Source of the DNA: Stagonosporopsis chrysanthemi
Lineage: Eukaryota > Ascomycota > Dothideomycetes > Pleosporales > Didymellaceae
Reading direction: 5' to 3'
Assembly (NCBI GenBank): GCA_022560025.1
Contig: JAFISE010000032.1
Location: 1 to 64,000, forward strand
DNA: 64,000 nucleotides
This document shows positions 40,987 to 52,007 of the stretch, in pieces (the first letter of the stretch is position 1; each line of letters starts with the position of its first letter). The position numbers were made by a program, and so were the translations under genes. The notes beneath the pieces are model-generated. The model was not told the DNA's origin and ran no database searches. It saw nothing but the letters and a program-made list of their open reading frames with translations.

Positions 40987-43300
40987 TCATCTGTCTCGGT
41001 CCACATCTTCCGGTGGAGACCGTCTTTGAAGGCCGGCAGAGGTTCTGAACGCATCGAAGCCTCGCCAAATGACCGTGGACACCGTGGAACTCAGATCGCG
41101 AACCGAGCTACTCAGCTCCGCTGCTCTGCTTCCGGGTATATCTCGAGCATTTGGCTGACGCTCCTCACCTGCCCAGTTGGCTTCTACATCGCCGTCAGAA
41201 TCGGCACGGGAACTACCCGAGGAGGACGCTGTTGCTAGCAGAGGCCTCGAAGCTGAGGGAGAGTCGTTCCGAGTCTCCGCGACTTGAATCTGCAATGGAT
41301 CCACAACACCCTCATCGTCAGCTAGCCGAGGTACCGGAGAGGAAGGACTGTCGTGGTCAAGATATGCTTGCGATAGCGATCGCACGACATCGCCCTTGCA
41401 GATAGGGCACGTTCGTCGGCGTGTCACCAGCCAAGGCGTACTAGAGTCTATCAGCGTCTACTCAGCGTGAGAGGGGGGGTACTCACATGCAATCAGCATG
41501 GAACTCATGGCCACAGGGAAGGCTCATGACTTGACTGACGCCGTCCACATACTCCTCAAGACACACCACGCATTCCTTTTGTCGGCCGCCATAGCGACGC
41601 CTCCATTCGGCTAATCCAGTCTCGCGTTTCTCCTCCTCACGGTCACGAGTTGTACGTTGAACCGACGAAGATGTCGCAGGTGCCTCAGACTCGTCTCGTG
41701 ATGAGGAGTTGCTCGGCGCATATGCGGTCCGAGGGGAAGGTCGTTGAAGTAGAGGCGTGGTCGGAGTGGCTGCTTCGGAAGTGGCCGACGGTGAAGAAGA
41801 GGAGTCGCTTATAGTGTGGTAAGTCCGAACGGGAAGGCGTTCCACAACCGACTTTGGAGCTCTCCAACGCCGGCGTCTTATGCGGGAGCGAAGAAGCAAC
41901 AGGGCGTAGACAACAGAAAGCGTTACAAGTGGACTGACAACAAGGACAAGGAGGGTATCGAAGAATGGACTGGATGATACGTTGGTTGGCGTGAGCGTTA
42001 CCCAGAGACCTTCGTGAGGTTGACTGTCATCGAAAAGTGTGTCGATCTCCGGGCTGTCAGCACTGATGATAGACGTGACACTCCTTCGACTCGAGCTCAG
42101 CCAAGAGCGCCAGCGTACCGTCTTGTCGCTGTTGGGCGCTGTGTACTTTGACTCCGCTCTGCGGCGAGTGCCGTCCATCGCGGAGGAGGACGAGGTAGGA
42201 GAGATTGCTGAGGGTGCAGGGAGAGTCGTGGTAGGCAAGTTGCGGAATTTGGGGTCGCGCCAGTCGTCTTCGCCAATCTTGAAGTTGTCTGTAGGCTGTT
42301 GTTCAGCGCTGGCAAAGCCCAGCGCTGTCAATAGCGAATGTAGCCAATCCTTCCTGGGAGAAGTGGAGGCCAGAGGACCATCCTGTCCGCCAGTGAAAGG
42401 AGTAGTGGTGGCATGAGGCGTGTTCTCAGTCGCTGTTGGCTTAGTCTTCTGCTGAGAGGACACAACGCCGTACAAGGTCTTGCCGGATGGGAGAAGAGAC
42501 GAGAGCAAGTGCGCAGTCGTATGTGAGGTGAACAACGACGGAATGGTGACGTTGGATGTATCACCTCTAGCGTACATCCGAATCAGACTTCCGCCGCGCA
42601 CATCGTCGCCCACGATGACTGCAACGCCGCCGCGTCTCTGCGCCCACTCTACCTTGGCCAGGAAGCCACAACCGCCTCGTTTCAGCAGTACTACTTTTCC
42701 TGCAATCTCGGCGCTCTCTTGGAGTGATTGGATATCGGCGTGATCTGAAGACTGTCGTGTACCCTGCTCCAAAGGCTGGTGCAGGTGGTCGTCGGTGCCA
42801 TCATCTGTCGGGACTGGTACGGCGTCCTCCTCCAGAGCAGCCCGTCTGGGCTTGTCTTTCTTCTCAGCCAAAGGGCCTGTCCGCCTGCTCTTGACAGTCG
42901 CGGCTGGCTTCAGGGCGTGTGCAAGACCCTCGCCACTCCCATCCCAGCCGGGTATGTCGCTGCAGCCAAGCTCGCCGCTGCTCAGTGCGTCGTCGCCAAA
43001 TCCGCTGCCGATCCAGAGCGGACCGCTCAGCCCATCGCTGGGGAGGTCTGGCCCAAACGCAGCTGGTCGGGCGAGGAAGAAGGTCGAGTTGTCGTCGGTG
43101 AGGCTTATGATGGCTGACGGAGGGAAGAGCGAGCCGGGCGAAGTAAAGGAGAAGAGGGCGTTGACGCTGGACTGTTTCTGCGCATGTGATGTGCCTTGGA
43201 GCTCCTGCTCCTGCCGGGCGCCCAGCGCAACATAGAGGAGCAGCGTCACGGCGAGCAAACTCGTCGCCAGTGAGACGAGGACCCGCAGCGGGCGGGGCAT
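40987..43300 (-). CDS. PA-TM-RING E3 ubiquitin ligase
   Basis: Two exons, 43300-41487 and 41440-40987, with a 46-bp intron (GTGAGT...CTCTAG) that splits the RING domain, give 755 aa. The domains, in order, are: an N-terminal signal/anchor (VLVSLATSLLAVTLLLYVAL), a protease-associated (PA) domain (EIAGKVVLLKRGGCGFLAKV, RRGGVAVIVGDD), a transmembrane segment (LLVLVVSPLVTLSVVYALLL) followed by RSRIRRRRWR, and a RING-H2 finger ECVVCLEEYVDG...LPCGHEFHADC joined by the splice to ITPWLVTRRRTCPICK. A Ser/Asp-rich cytosolic tail follows. This architecture is that of RNF13/GRAIL-type endosomal or vacuolar ligases that ubiquitinate membrane cargo. The substrate is unknown. The PA domain is interrupted by Pro/Ser/Thr-rich insertions. 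Confidence 0.9.
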
Positions 43301-44410
43301 GCTGGCGATGTGCGGCAGGGTGCGGAGAAGGGCGAGGCAGGCGAGGCGGGAGGTGTGGTGAAGAGCAGCAAGGTATGCTGGGCCCTGGGGTGGTTCACGG
43401 CATCCGGCGCTGTCTGGAGAGGCACGCCCGTGGTCGTCTCAGTGGCTCGTGACAGCGGTCGATGACGACGACGAGGCTTGCAGGCGCGGGGGGAGAGCAC
43501 GAAATCGCTCAAGCAGGTTGGGACGGCGCGACGACACAGCACGGCGACAGCAAACGCGAGGACGTGCGAGCAGGTCCTGGGCGGCAGGTAACAATATCTT
43601 GCTATGCACGCGATGCAAGGACGTGCGAGAAGGGACTAACAGCCCGGCCAAGCAAACAGCCGTCTGTTGTGCACTTCGTGATTGAAGCCCCGGCGGCACC
43701 GGGCCGCCACTAGCCCAGCCCTGTTCTGCTCTTCCCCTCGCCCCGCCATGTTGATCTCGCCGCAGCGGGCAGATGATCCTTATTGAGCTTGAGACGCAAA
43801 GTTGACTCGAGCCATTATTGTCTTGGCTGGAAGCAGAGCTTTCTTTCGCGCAATGCGGCTTGTGTCTCAAAGCAAAGGCTGTTTGTGCTGAAGAGACTCA
43901 CAGCACCAACATAGCGGGGAGACATCGTACGACGCCAAGCTCATATCGCGCTGCTCACCACAACAAGGCTCGCGAGACAGATGCTCTTATTGCTAAGTAG
44001 TACAAATCCATAAATCACCTCCGCGGACTGCCAGCGTTGTAGCTTCCGCAGCAACATGGGCGCGAGGGCAGCGCATCACGAAGCCGGCCGTTGTGGCTTC
44101 CTCAAAGACCAGCGCTCTTGCACCCAGGTCTTGACCATGTTGTTGTGCTTGTCGACTGACCGACCTCCCCCTTTCAGCTCACTTCGTCATACTCGCCATC
44201 ACCACCTGTTCCCTGCACTCTCCTCCCAAACCTTTTCCATTGTTCTGCCATCTCTACCACTCCCCTAGTCTTATTCTACCTCGAGTCTCGCCTAGGCCTC
44301 CTACCCGTCATACATTGCCTATCTGGCCTCCAAAGCATTTGCTGTTCCACACGCTTTCGGCGACACGCTCACATCCCCTATTAGTACTCTCTTGTGAGAA
44401 GGCCATAGTT
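43301..44410. other. Divergent intergenic region, RING ligase / aquaporin
   Basis: No convincing gene. Overlapping frames near 43439-43870 are Cys/Ser/Arg-rich shadows of GC-rich DNA. The right half becomes C/T-rich (about 44160-44400), which suits the leader of the aquaporin gene. Confidence 0.5.
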
Positions 44411-44506
44411 ATGAACACCACGCAGCCAAGCTCGTCGACCGGAAAGCTTCACCGATTTGCCTGGAATGAAGACCGCATACACCGAAGATTCAAACCGTCC
44501 TGGTGA
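44411..44506 (+). promoter_or_regulatory. Upstream ORF overlapping the aquaporin start
   Basis: A 31-codon ORF (ATGAACACC..., ending FKPSW) starts at 44411 in a different frame and ends at 44506, beyond the putative aquaporin ATG at 44466. Such an overlapping uORF would reduce initiation at the main ATG. The alternative is that the uORF codons are the true first exon and a short intron restores the frame, but no good donor/acceptor pair was found. Confidence 0.45.
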
Positions 44507-45690
44507 GAGGCGCGTACTGGCATGGCTTCCAAACAGAACACGCCATCTGTTGATTGCCTTCTTGGGCGAGTTCATCGGCACATTTCTGTTCCTCTTCTTC
44601 GCCTTTGCAGCAACGCAGACTGCAAACAACCTCCTCGGTACTAGGGCGATGGATATCGAGTCCTTGATGTACATCTCGCTGGCTTTCGGTTTCTCTCTGG
44701 CCGTCAATGTCTGGGCCTTCTTCCGCGTCAGTGGAGGACTCTTCAATCCTGCCGTGAGTCAATCGTTGGATAACTGACCCTCTCTGCATGACTGACGAGT
44801 GTGAAGGTGACCGTTGCCATGTTTCTTATCGGCGCCATAACTTGGCTCAAAGCTGCACTCCTCATCGTTGCGCAACTCTTGGGAGCCATGGCTGCCGCTG
44901 GCGCTGTTTCGGCAACCTTTCCAGGTCCACTCGCCGTTCGCACACGCCTTGGAGCCGGCACATCTATCAGTCGTGGAGTCTTCATTGAGATGTTCCTGAC
45001 CGCCTTACTCATATTCTGTATCTTCATGTTGGCAGCTGAGAAGCACCGGTCCACTTTCGTTGCTCCGATTGGTATCGGCCTGGCACTGTTCGTTGCTGAG
45101 CTGGCTGGTGAGTAGTGTACTTCTGCACATCCCCTGCATCATGCTAATGAAATAAGGTGTCCTGTACACTGGCGGATCTCTGAACCCGGCACGTTCTTTC
45201 GGTCCTGACGTTGCCACCAAGCGTTTCGATGGCTACCACTGGATCTATTGGGTGGGGCCTCTTCTCGGCGCTCTGCTAGCCGTGCTGCTCTACCGTCTTC
45301 TCAAATTGCTTGAGTACGAGACTGCCAATCCTGACGCCGATGGCGATGGTCGCCAAGAGGTCTTTCACAGGAATGGAGGTTCTGTAACGAGCACAACTGG
45401 AACCAGTATGTCAGACCATCTCAATACGTAGATACCAGGACACTGACAGTGTAGCCCGCGGCCGTGGCACAACCGATGGAACCTCTGATGAACTAGACTT
45501 TGCATCTCGCATCCGCACTGCGAAGCATGGTCCGCACCACAATGTTGCCCTCACCACTAATCAGACCCAATCTGCTTCGATATCAGAGCCTATGCCTGTA
45601 TTCAACACCGGTTATGACGGCAATCGCTCTCAAGTCATGCCTGACCGCAGCTACCGTAGTGGCCCCAGTGTTGAGTCTGGCTCATCGTAG
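44466..45690 (+). CDS. Aquaporin (MIP family)
   Basis: Four exons, 44466-44753, 44807-45107, 45157-45405 and 45455-45690, with introns of about 50 bp, give 357 aa. Six membrane segments are present (LIAFLGEFIGTFLFLFFAFA, MYISLAFGFSLAVNVWAFF and so on). The two pore loops are GGLFNPAVTVAMFL (the NPA codons end exon 1) and GGSLNPARSFGPD. The second NPA is followed by Arg-Ser rather than Arg-Asp, which points to a water-selective channel and not a glycerol facilitator. The C-terminal tail is hydrophilic and Ser/Thr-rich, probably cytosolic. The start at 44466 is the first ATG in the correct frame and gives a short N-terminus (MKTAYTEDSN). The uORF above overlaps it. Confidence 0.9.
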
Positions 45691-46089
45691 TCTGGCAGTA
45701 CCAACTCCTTTTATTCGTCCACCACATTTGACTCCGATACATCGTCGAGCGCGCAGGCCGAAGACTTGAAGAATACGAGACCGCAAAAAGGGCGCGGCTT
45801 GATGGACGGTCACATATACTACCCGTGCTGTTGGCTCCCTGGGTTTGTGTTGAGGGCTATTTTTTGCCCTGGCTAGTATTGTCGTCAGCGTGGTCAGAGG
45901 TGCGCAGCAAATGTGTGTTGAAATTCTCTCATGTACATGATGGACTAAGGTCAGATTCGCTATCCTTTCACGATTACACTTCGAATGACAAAACCTTCCA
46001 CTTCAGCTCATCTCCACTATACATACGCCTTGTGACACTGTGATTGTTGGCCCACTGCACTAGCGATTCAGCTCAACTCTACATCGTGA
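45691..46089. other. Convergent 3' region, aquaporin / membrane protein
   Basis: This is the shared 3' flank of two convergent genes. The DNA is A/T-richer than its neighbours, and I see no coding feature. Confidence 0.5.
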
Positions 46090-46881
46090 CTATGCCCGCC
46101 TTGCGTCTCCAGTACTCGCTCCCAATCTAAGGTTCGCCTCACTGGGCACAAAGGTCCGGTCGCCATCATATTCGGAGCCCAATCGCAAGCGCGTCCATGC
46201 ACCATTACCTTGTCCTCTGCGAAAGGAGCTCCGACGACTGGGCAGAGGTGTTGGGCCAATAGAGACGCTATAGTCAGAACTCTGAGCTGTCCGAACAAAG
46301 TCAGGGTCTGAAGCCTTCGCTTCAACATCTCTCACGCAGTCGTTCGAAGCTTCCAGATCCTTATCATACGAAGGCATTCTATAGCTTAACCTAGGCGGCG
46401 ACCGAGCGTCTACAGCGTTCCTGAGAGATGGTTCGTGCAGGCTGTTCTTGAGGTATGTGTGGTAGTCTTGCACTGGCGTTGTGTCCTGGGATTGAGATGC
46501 CGAGGTGCTGGAGGAGCTTTCATTTGCAGCAGCGTTGACGCTGTCTTTGGTGGTGTCTCTCTCCCCAGAGTGGTGTGGTTCGGTGGCGTACATCGTTGGG
46601 GAGGTCTCGTTGAGCGGAGAGCTGCGCGGTTGCGGAGTGGTCTCGGGGCGTATGACGCGAATACTGGCGAGCTTGATGTTGTGGTGTCGTGTATTAGTGT
46701 CGGGGGCCTTGCGGTGGTATAAGACGACGAGGGTGAGAATGACGAGGCTGGTGAGTATTGCGCTGATGGCTATGGGGAGTGGGCGGATTGGGGTAGGGTG
46801 GTTGGAGGGCGACAGGCCGGTTGGTGGGACAAGCCAGACGATGGGGACTTCTTCATCAGCACTTGGTGGTGTTGATGCCAT
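46090..46881 (-). CDS. Single-pass membrane protein with Ser/Thr-rich cytosolic tail
   Basis: This intronless gene encodes 263 aa from the ATG at 46881 (MASTPPSADEEVPIVWLVPP). The open frame extends upstream to 47097 through the 3' end of the channel gene, in another frame, so the true start could be earlier but the conserved-looking protein begins here. One membrane segment (PIAISAILTSLVILTLVVLY) is followed by HRKAP, giving a short extracellular N-terminus and a long Ser/Pro/Asp-rich tail with a basic stretch near the end (RRSSFRRGQGNG). No family is recognised. Only 97 bp separate its ATG from the TOK1 stop, on the same strand, so the two may share a transcript or have tightly packed promoters. 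Confidence 0.65.
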   Translation of the reverse strand: MASTPPSADEEVPIVWLVPPTGLSPSNHPTPIRPLPIAISAILTSLVILTLVVLYHRKAPDTNTRHHNIKLASIRVIRPETTPQPRSSPLNETSPTMYATEPHHSGERDTTKDSVNAAANESSSSTSASQSQDTTPVQDYHTYLKNSLHEPSLRNAVDARSPPRLSYRMPSYDKDLEASNDCVRDVEAKASDPDFVRTAQSSDYSVSIGPTPLPSRRSSFRRGQGNGAWTRLRLGSEYDGDRTFVPSEANLRLGASTGDARRA

Positions 46882-46978
46882 GACGGCTGGGAGCTCAGAT
46901 ATCACCGCAAGGAAGAGCTCAAAGTAGAGGAGTCGGATTTGATCTTGGAGTAGAGGTGAATATAGCGTGTTTGCACGA

Positions 46979-49109
46979 TCACGCGTCAACGCCTCTGCGC
47001 GCGCGTTTTCGGGCTTCTGAAGAGTCAAACGTTGTGCCTGTGGACTCGCCGTCGCCACCGTTTGCATCTCCGGTCCCCTTGACGTGCCTAAGCTCATCCA
47101 TCGATATAGGCGGTGGTGTCTTTATTTTCCTGTGATCTGGGGAGCTCATTTTCCGCATCTCGCGCTCGAGTCGAGCGGACAGTCTCCGCAGTAACCACTG
47201 CGCCTCGCTCGAGTTGCCCATGAGCGGACTGCGAATCCCCAGCCAACTCCATGCTTGGTCATCGCCGTCATCCGCAGTACCGAGGTCGGGTGAGGAGCGG
47301 TTGCCGTGCTTGTGATGCACGCGGGCCCGGCGGTGACCCGAGGCGTCATTCTCATCTTGCCCAAGCAGACGCAGGTAGTATGCCCATTCCGAATAGCTGT
47401 ACTCTCGGGGAGGCGACGCATCGACGTCCTTCATGAGCTGCCTGATCTCTTTGGAAAGGACAAAGTGGTAGAAGTGGATATCCCGCGTCAGCTTGTCGCC
47501 GTGCTCGCCTGCCTCTTCCGCTAGCCCGAGCTCTTCCTCCTCCATGTGTTTTCTGAGTCTGTCCATCATGTGCCTCAACGACGCGCCGGGATCGGTGTCT
47601 CGAGACTCTTCCTTGTAGACTTTGCGCATTCGCTTGGCACCAACTCTGAACGTAGACATCAGCCCTCCTTCATCTGGCAGAAGGGTCAAAGAGCCGACCC
47701 ATATCGTGAAGTCCTTGAACTCTTTGATAATTGTGTCGCCCATATTGCTGATGAGTATGGTCAGAGTGGGAACGGCCAGCAAACTCCAAAACACGAAGAA
47801 GGCTTTGCCAGCACTCGACTGCGGGACAAGATCACCATAGCCAATCGTTAGCAGGGATGTGTACGCAAAGTACATGGCAGAGAAGTAGGTCCAGCCTTGG
47901 GGCTTCTCAGCGAACATGAAGACAAGAGCACCTAGGAACCACAAGAGCAGGGCTGCTGTCGTCGACAAAGCCAGTGAAGTGTATCTTCTGTCCCTTTCGG
48001 AGAGCTGTTGAATCTTCCGCATCACACGAAACTCCTGTTCTCTTTTCTGGGATTCGGACAGCCCACTCTGGGCATAGCCCATCTTCGAGAACCAGCCCAA
48101 TGTGATCGTGCGCGTCTCGTCGTTGTACGAGGCGAGGACCTTCTCTCTCTTTTTCTCCGTGAACCGAGCTGCCATCTTCTGTTTTCCGTGTTCGAGGATC
48201 AGTGATCGTATAGAGCCGATAACCAAACCAACCGTGACAAGTCCACCGATGGCGTAAGGGAACAACAACGAGCGGGCTGTGTGTGTCGTGGGAACGAACT
48301 CGCCGCCAATCCCCACTGTCAAGAGAGTGAAGTCGGCATAGAAGACTCCGTCCAGGAAGTTCCATCCTTCGACTTCTGCGAATATCAATGCACCAAGCAG
48401 TAGGTAGAACATGAATCCTATAGTCTGCAGCATGAGTGTCCTTTGGCTTGGAGACAGTCTAAAGTCCTTGGGATAACGGCCTTGGTATGCGCCGTATATA
48501 GTAAGCAGCATCAGTGAAGCGATGACGAAGTATAACCCAGAGGCTATCATGCCGTAGTAGTATGCCTGACTCAAGGCATGCTCCTGTCTGGGCTCCAGAC
48601 GAAAGATCGAGGACGATGCCACTCCAACGAGAGACATCAGCATGAACGATGCGGTGTAGAATCCAATAACAGTTATTGGCTGGGCAACTGCAAACGACAC
48701 CCTTCGTGCCATGTTGAGCAACAAAAACATGTTGGCGACAAGGGCGAAGACCAGTGAGATGGAGTTGATAGCGATCAACCATTTTGGGTCTTCGACCGTG
48801 AAACCATGACCTTCGTCACTGCCTGGCGGGATGTAGACTCTCCACTTTTCCGGAAGCGCGCAGATGCTAAATGCATTTGCCATGGGACCGAAGGTGCCAG
48901 CTATGAGCGGACATGCTGTGGACGCAAACCACCAGCGGCTGCAGATATCAGTAACATTCAAGGTACGGTAATTGATGAGCGTACCCTGGCTTTAGAAACT
49001 CCCGCTCTTCTTCTTCAGCCTGCTCCTTATCTTGATCATACTGCGTTGCGTTTGCTTCGATATCTTCCGCCGCTTGGGATGCAGACTTGTCGAGGCCCGG
49101 GTCGTTCAT
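46979..49109 (-). CDS. TOK1: TOK1-type two-pore outward-rectifying K+ channel
   Basis: Two exons, 49109-48985 and 48938-46979, with a 46-bp intron (GTACGC...TACTGATATCTGCAG), give 694 aa. Exon 1 encodes a hydrophilic acidic N-terminus (MNDPGLDKSASQAAEDIEAN). There are eight hydrophobic segments and two pore loops, TLLTVGIGGEFVP (residues about 247-259) and TSLLTIGYGDLVP (about 404-416), the eight-TM/two-pore layout unique to fungal TOK channels. TOK1 lets K+ leave the cell at depolarised voltages at the plasma membrane. The second filter is canonical GYGD; the first reads GIGG, without the usual Asp. The long C-terminal tail (about 240 aa) is charged and Ser-rich, as in other family members where it gates closure. 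Confidence 0.92.
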
Positions 49110-49579
49110 GTTGGGGCGGCAATATCTTTAAAGCAAAGAACGGTTGAGGCATGTCTACTTCAAAAGCGTTCAACCTAGCAACAATCAAGGAGATTGACAT
49201 GGTCAAGTGCAGAATAACCAAGCTGCGGTGTGCCGCGTGGTCGAAATGACCAATGACGTAGTCGCGCCAGCGGCGGCAGTCTGGACGCCCCGCGGACCTA
49301 TGTATGAAGGAGCACGAGACTTGATCTGCTCGGGAGTCGCAGCGGCTGCAGAACCGTGCGCATCCTTCCCAGACCCTGTTTTGTATGTTCGATCCGCGGA
49401 CAGGAACTGCGGGACCAAAGCTTGTCAGGACGAAGATTGCGCACGTGCTTTCGCGTTTTCGTGAATACCCCACACAAAACTTCCCCGTTACTTTGACCTC
49501 CACCAAACTATGGACCCACGAAGCTACACAGCCACGACAAGACAGACTCTACCCGTGTTTGACATCTACAGCAATCTAG
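49110..49579. other. Divergent intergenic region, TOK1 / RRN9-like
   Basis: This shared upstream region of two divergent genes contains only short overlapping frames. I saw no defined regulatory element. Confidence 0.5.
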
Positions 49580-51523
49580 ATGTCGTTGTTTGGTGGTGAC
49601 AGCAGCGCACCACCAACTGAGTCCGAGTATGAATCTGAGAGCGATAACCCGCCGTCCTCCATCGTGCAGTCGCTGAAAAGTCCTCCCAACGCGCAAGAAC
49701 GATACGCTCAGCCCAAGGCTCGTGACACCGCGGCTGAAGATGCTGCTCACGACGTAGCTAGGAACGACACCGACGGCGAAGGTTCGGACGACAATGAACC
49801 AGAACGACCCAATCGATTCAAAGGGCCGCCACAGACATGGAAAGGCTATACTGCAGCAGACCGCCAGGTTGCCGAATCGTTGCAGCAGCTTGAAGACACT
49901 GATCTTGCCGCGCACCTATACAATGCGCATGCTTTGAAGCGTCGCGCTCGCAAACCTGCAGCGGGTTTATCAACGCTCAATAACTGGCGGAACAAAGATG
50001 CCTGGCTGAAGCAAGGCAACGAACTGCAATACACAGACGCCACAGGACAGTCACAGACCGAGCTAGTTCCATCCAAGGACTGGACGGCGTGGCCACTGCC
50101 GCCTGCCTCACTTGGCACTTTCAGTAACGGCCATAGACCGGCGTCAGCAGATCCCGAAGGAGACGAGTGGATTATTGGAGGTACTGGTCCACAAGATCCT
50201 GGAGAGGAGCTCAAAGGCGAGATGCTGGGTCTATTCTTGCGACAGGCTAAGGACAACTGGAATGCGAAAGAATGGCAAGACGATAGTTCGCGAATCTTGA
50301 CGAAGAATAATCGATCAGGGCTGAGATCCCGGGTGCACAGTGTGAACGTGGACATTGAGATGAAGGATCGAGACGTGTCCAATTATACAACTACCGAGGA
50401 AGAGCCGGCTCAAGAAGTTGGAGTAAGGCCAGCCAGAAAGCAGCAATTGGACTTGGACATCAAGCCAGTTATCCTTGCAGACGATGCCAAAGCACAGAAA
50501 CTTCTACGCCCGACGATTGCTTCTATGCTCAACAGCCTGGATGATGTAGCGCTAGCCCTACAGCGAACGCGGCTCAATCACTTCGGTCGAGGAGGCCTTG
50601 GTGAAGGATCGTCGCAGAGCGAATTCACAACAGACGCAGAGACGACTGAGACGGAAGCAAAATCCAGGTCGCAATCTCGAGTGAAGAGTACAGCTCGAAG
50701 CAAGCCGGTAACACGACAGTCGTCACGGCCATCTTCCAGCCAGGCCAGTCGTGCTCCAAAATCGCCAGAGAAGCCATCGATCCCTGCAAGGGACCCTGAA
50801 ATTAGTGACTCGGCCTCGGATTATGGCGAGCAGTTCGCAAAAGACCATCCTCTCGACTCTGGGGCGTCTGGTAGCCCAGCGACGCGTCGAAAGCGGAGCA
50901 TATCAGAGAGCACTATGGAAGAGGATGACATGTCGAATACGCGCGACTGGTCACGAGCGGGTCTCATGGATTGGAGTGAGGTCCTTGGCATCGCAGCCGT
51001 GAAGGGATGGAACCAGAAGGCTCTTGCACGGGCTGCAGAGCGTTGCGCAGCCTTGTTTGGGGAGAGCATGTCATTTATGCCCTTCCACGAAGATCTCGCT
51101 AGCAAGCCGACAGCAGAGCTTGTACGCTACACTCCATCGACCATCTCAGCGCCAAGCACAACCATCGCCGGTCCGCCTTGTCTAACAAAGAGACCGTATT
51201 GGCAAGTGGGTACAATACGCTGTCCTCATACCGACTGTTATGGGCATCATAAGGACTTTCGGTGGTCCCATCGCGTCATTGAGCACTGTATGCGGACCCA
51301 TGGGTACGATCCTCGCACCAACGATTCCGATAATGAAGATCGGCAGCATGGAGGCGTCCATACAGACGGTTTTTTGCAGCCTATCTCGGCGAAGCAAGGA
51401 TGGCTGGGACGTGGCAGGTCAAAAGCAGGGAGCAAGAAGAGAAAGACTGGTGAATCAGACGCCGTAGAGCCTTTGACTGCGGAGTTTGCGGTTGGAGATG
51501 GAGAAGAAGAGAAAGTGGTGTGA
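49580..51523 (+). CDS. RNA polymerase I initiation factor Rrn9-domain protein
   Basis: This intronless gene encodes 647 aa from the ATG at 49580 (MSLFGGDSSAPPTESEYESE). After an acidic N-terminus comes the Rrn9-type region: RFKGPPQTWKGYTAADRQVA, SLQQLEDTDLAAHLYNAHAL, KRRARKP, then STLNNWRNKDAWLKQG. This is the conserved segment of the Rrn9 subunit of the upstream activation factor that recruits Pol I to rDNA. A Ser/Arg/Thr-rich disordered middle follows. The C-terminus has a C2H2-like element (IRCPHTDCYGHHKDFRWSHR then VIEHCMRTHGYDP) and a basic tail. The family call rests on the N-terminal block, and the finger is an addition seen in filamentous fungi as far as I recall. A nucleolar role in rRNA synthesis is inferred. 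Confidence 0.75.
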   Translation: MSLFGGDSSAPPTESEYESESDNPPSSIVQSLKSPPNAQERYAQPKARDTAAEDAAHDVARNDTDGEGSDDNEPERPNRFKGPPQTWKGYTAADRQVAESLQQLEDTDLAAHLYNAHALKRRARKPAAGLSTLNNWRNKDAWLKQGNELQYTDATGQSQTELVPSKDWTAWPLPPASLGTFSNGHRPASADPEGDEWIIGGTGPQDPGEELKGEMLGLFLRQAKDNWNAKEWQDDSSRILTKNNRSGLRSRVHSVNVDIEMKDRDVSNYTTTEEEPAQEVGVRPARKQQLDLDIKPVILADDAKAQKLLRPTIASMLNSLDDVALALQRTRLNHFGRGGLGEGSSQSEFTTDAETTETEAKSRSQSRVKSTARSKPVTRQSSRPSSSQASRAPKSPEKPSIPARDPEISDSASDYGEQFAKDHPLDSGASGSPATRRKRSISESTMEEDDMSNTRDWSRAGLMDWSEVLGIAAVKGWNQKALARAAERCAALFGESMSFMPFHEDLASKPTAELVRYTPSTISAPSTTIAGPPCLTKRPYWQVGTIRCPHTDCYGHHKDFRWSHRVIEHCMRTHGYDPRTNDSDNEDRQHGGVHTDGFLQPISAKQGWLGRGRSKAGSKKRKTGESDAVEPLTAEFAVGDGEEEKVV

Positions 51524-52007
51524 TGATATACCCCCTTCAGGAATGAAGCCTACAATTTCGTTTCTTTCGAGCGAATGTTTCTACGAAGGACAGCACTGTA
51601 TGTTAACTACAACTTGCTATAGTCTGTAACTTTATATTGGTCTATTAGAATTAGATTTGATTGTGTTCTCTTGTAATCGTTTGCAGTGATTGTGGCCAAC
51701 CTAAGGTTCCATGATGCTTGACAACGATCGCTCAAAAGCAACGGGCTGCCTCGTCGTTGGCGATTAACAACCCCATATTTAGGTGCGCGGAATGAGCGTA
51801 CCTCCCACGCGTCATATGGCCCGACGCGACAGGACATTTCTCCGCATTGGCGCGTTCGACTTTGCTCATGCTGTAGCTATTCGCAGCCATTGTCGGTCCA
51901 GACATATCCAATTCGATTCAAGTGCTAATGATCCACCGTACATACAAGTTCCGACATAGCGCTCGGCTGCTCGGTGCCATGGCCGCCTACCTACAGCTGC
52001 CTGCGCA
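51524..52007. other. Intergenic region upstream of the PIF1 gene
   Basis: The left part is A/T-rich 3' flank. At 51690-51740 a segment (gtggccaacctaaggtt...) resembles 56947-57000, a possible dispersed repeat. ATGs in other frames occur at 51922 and 51979. Confidence 0.5.
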
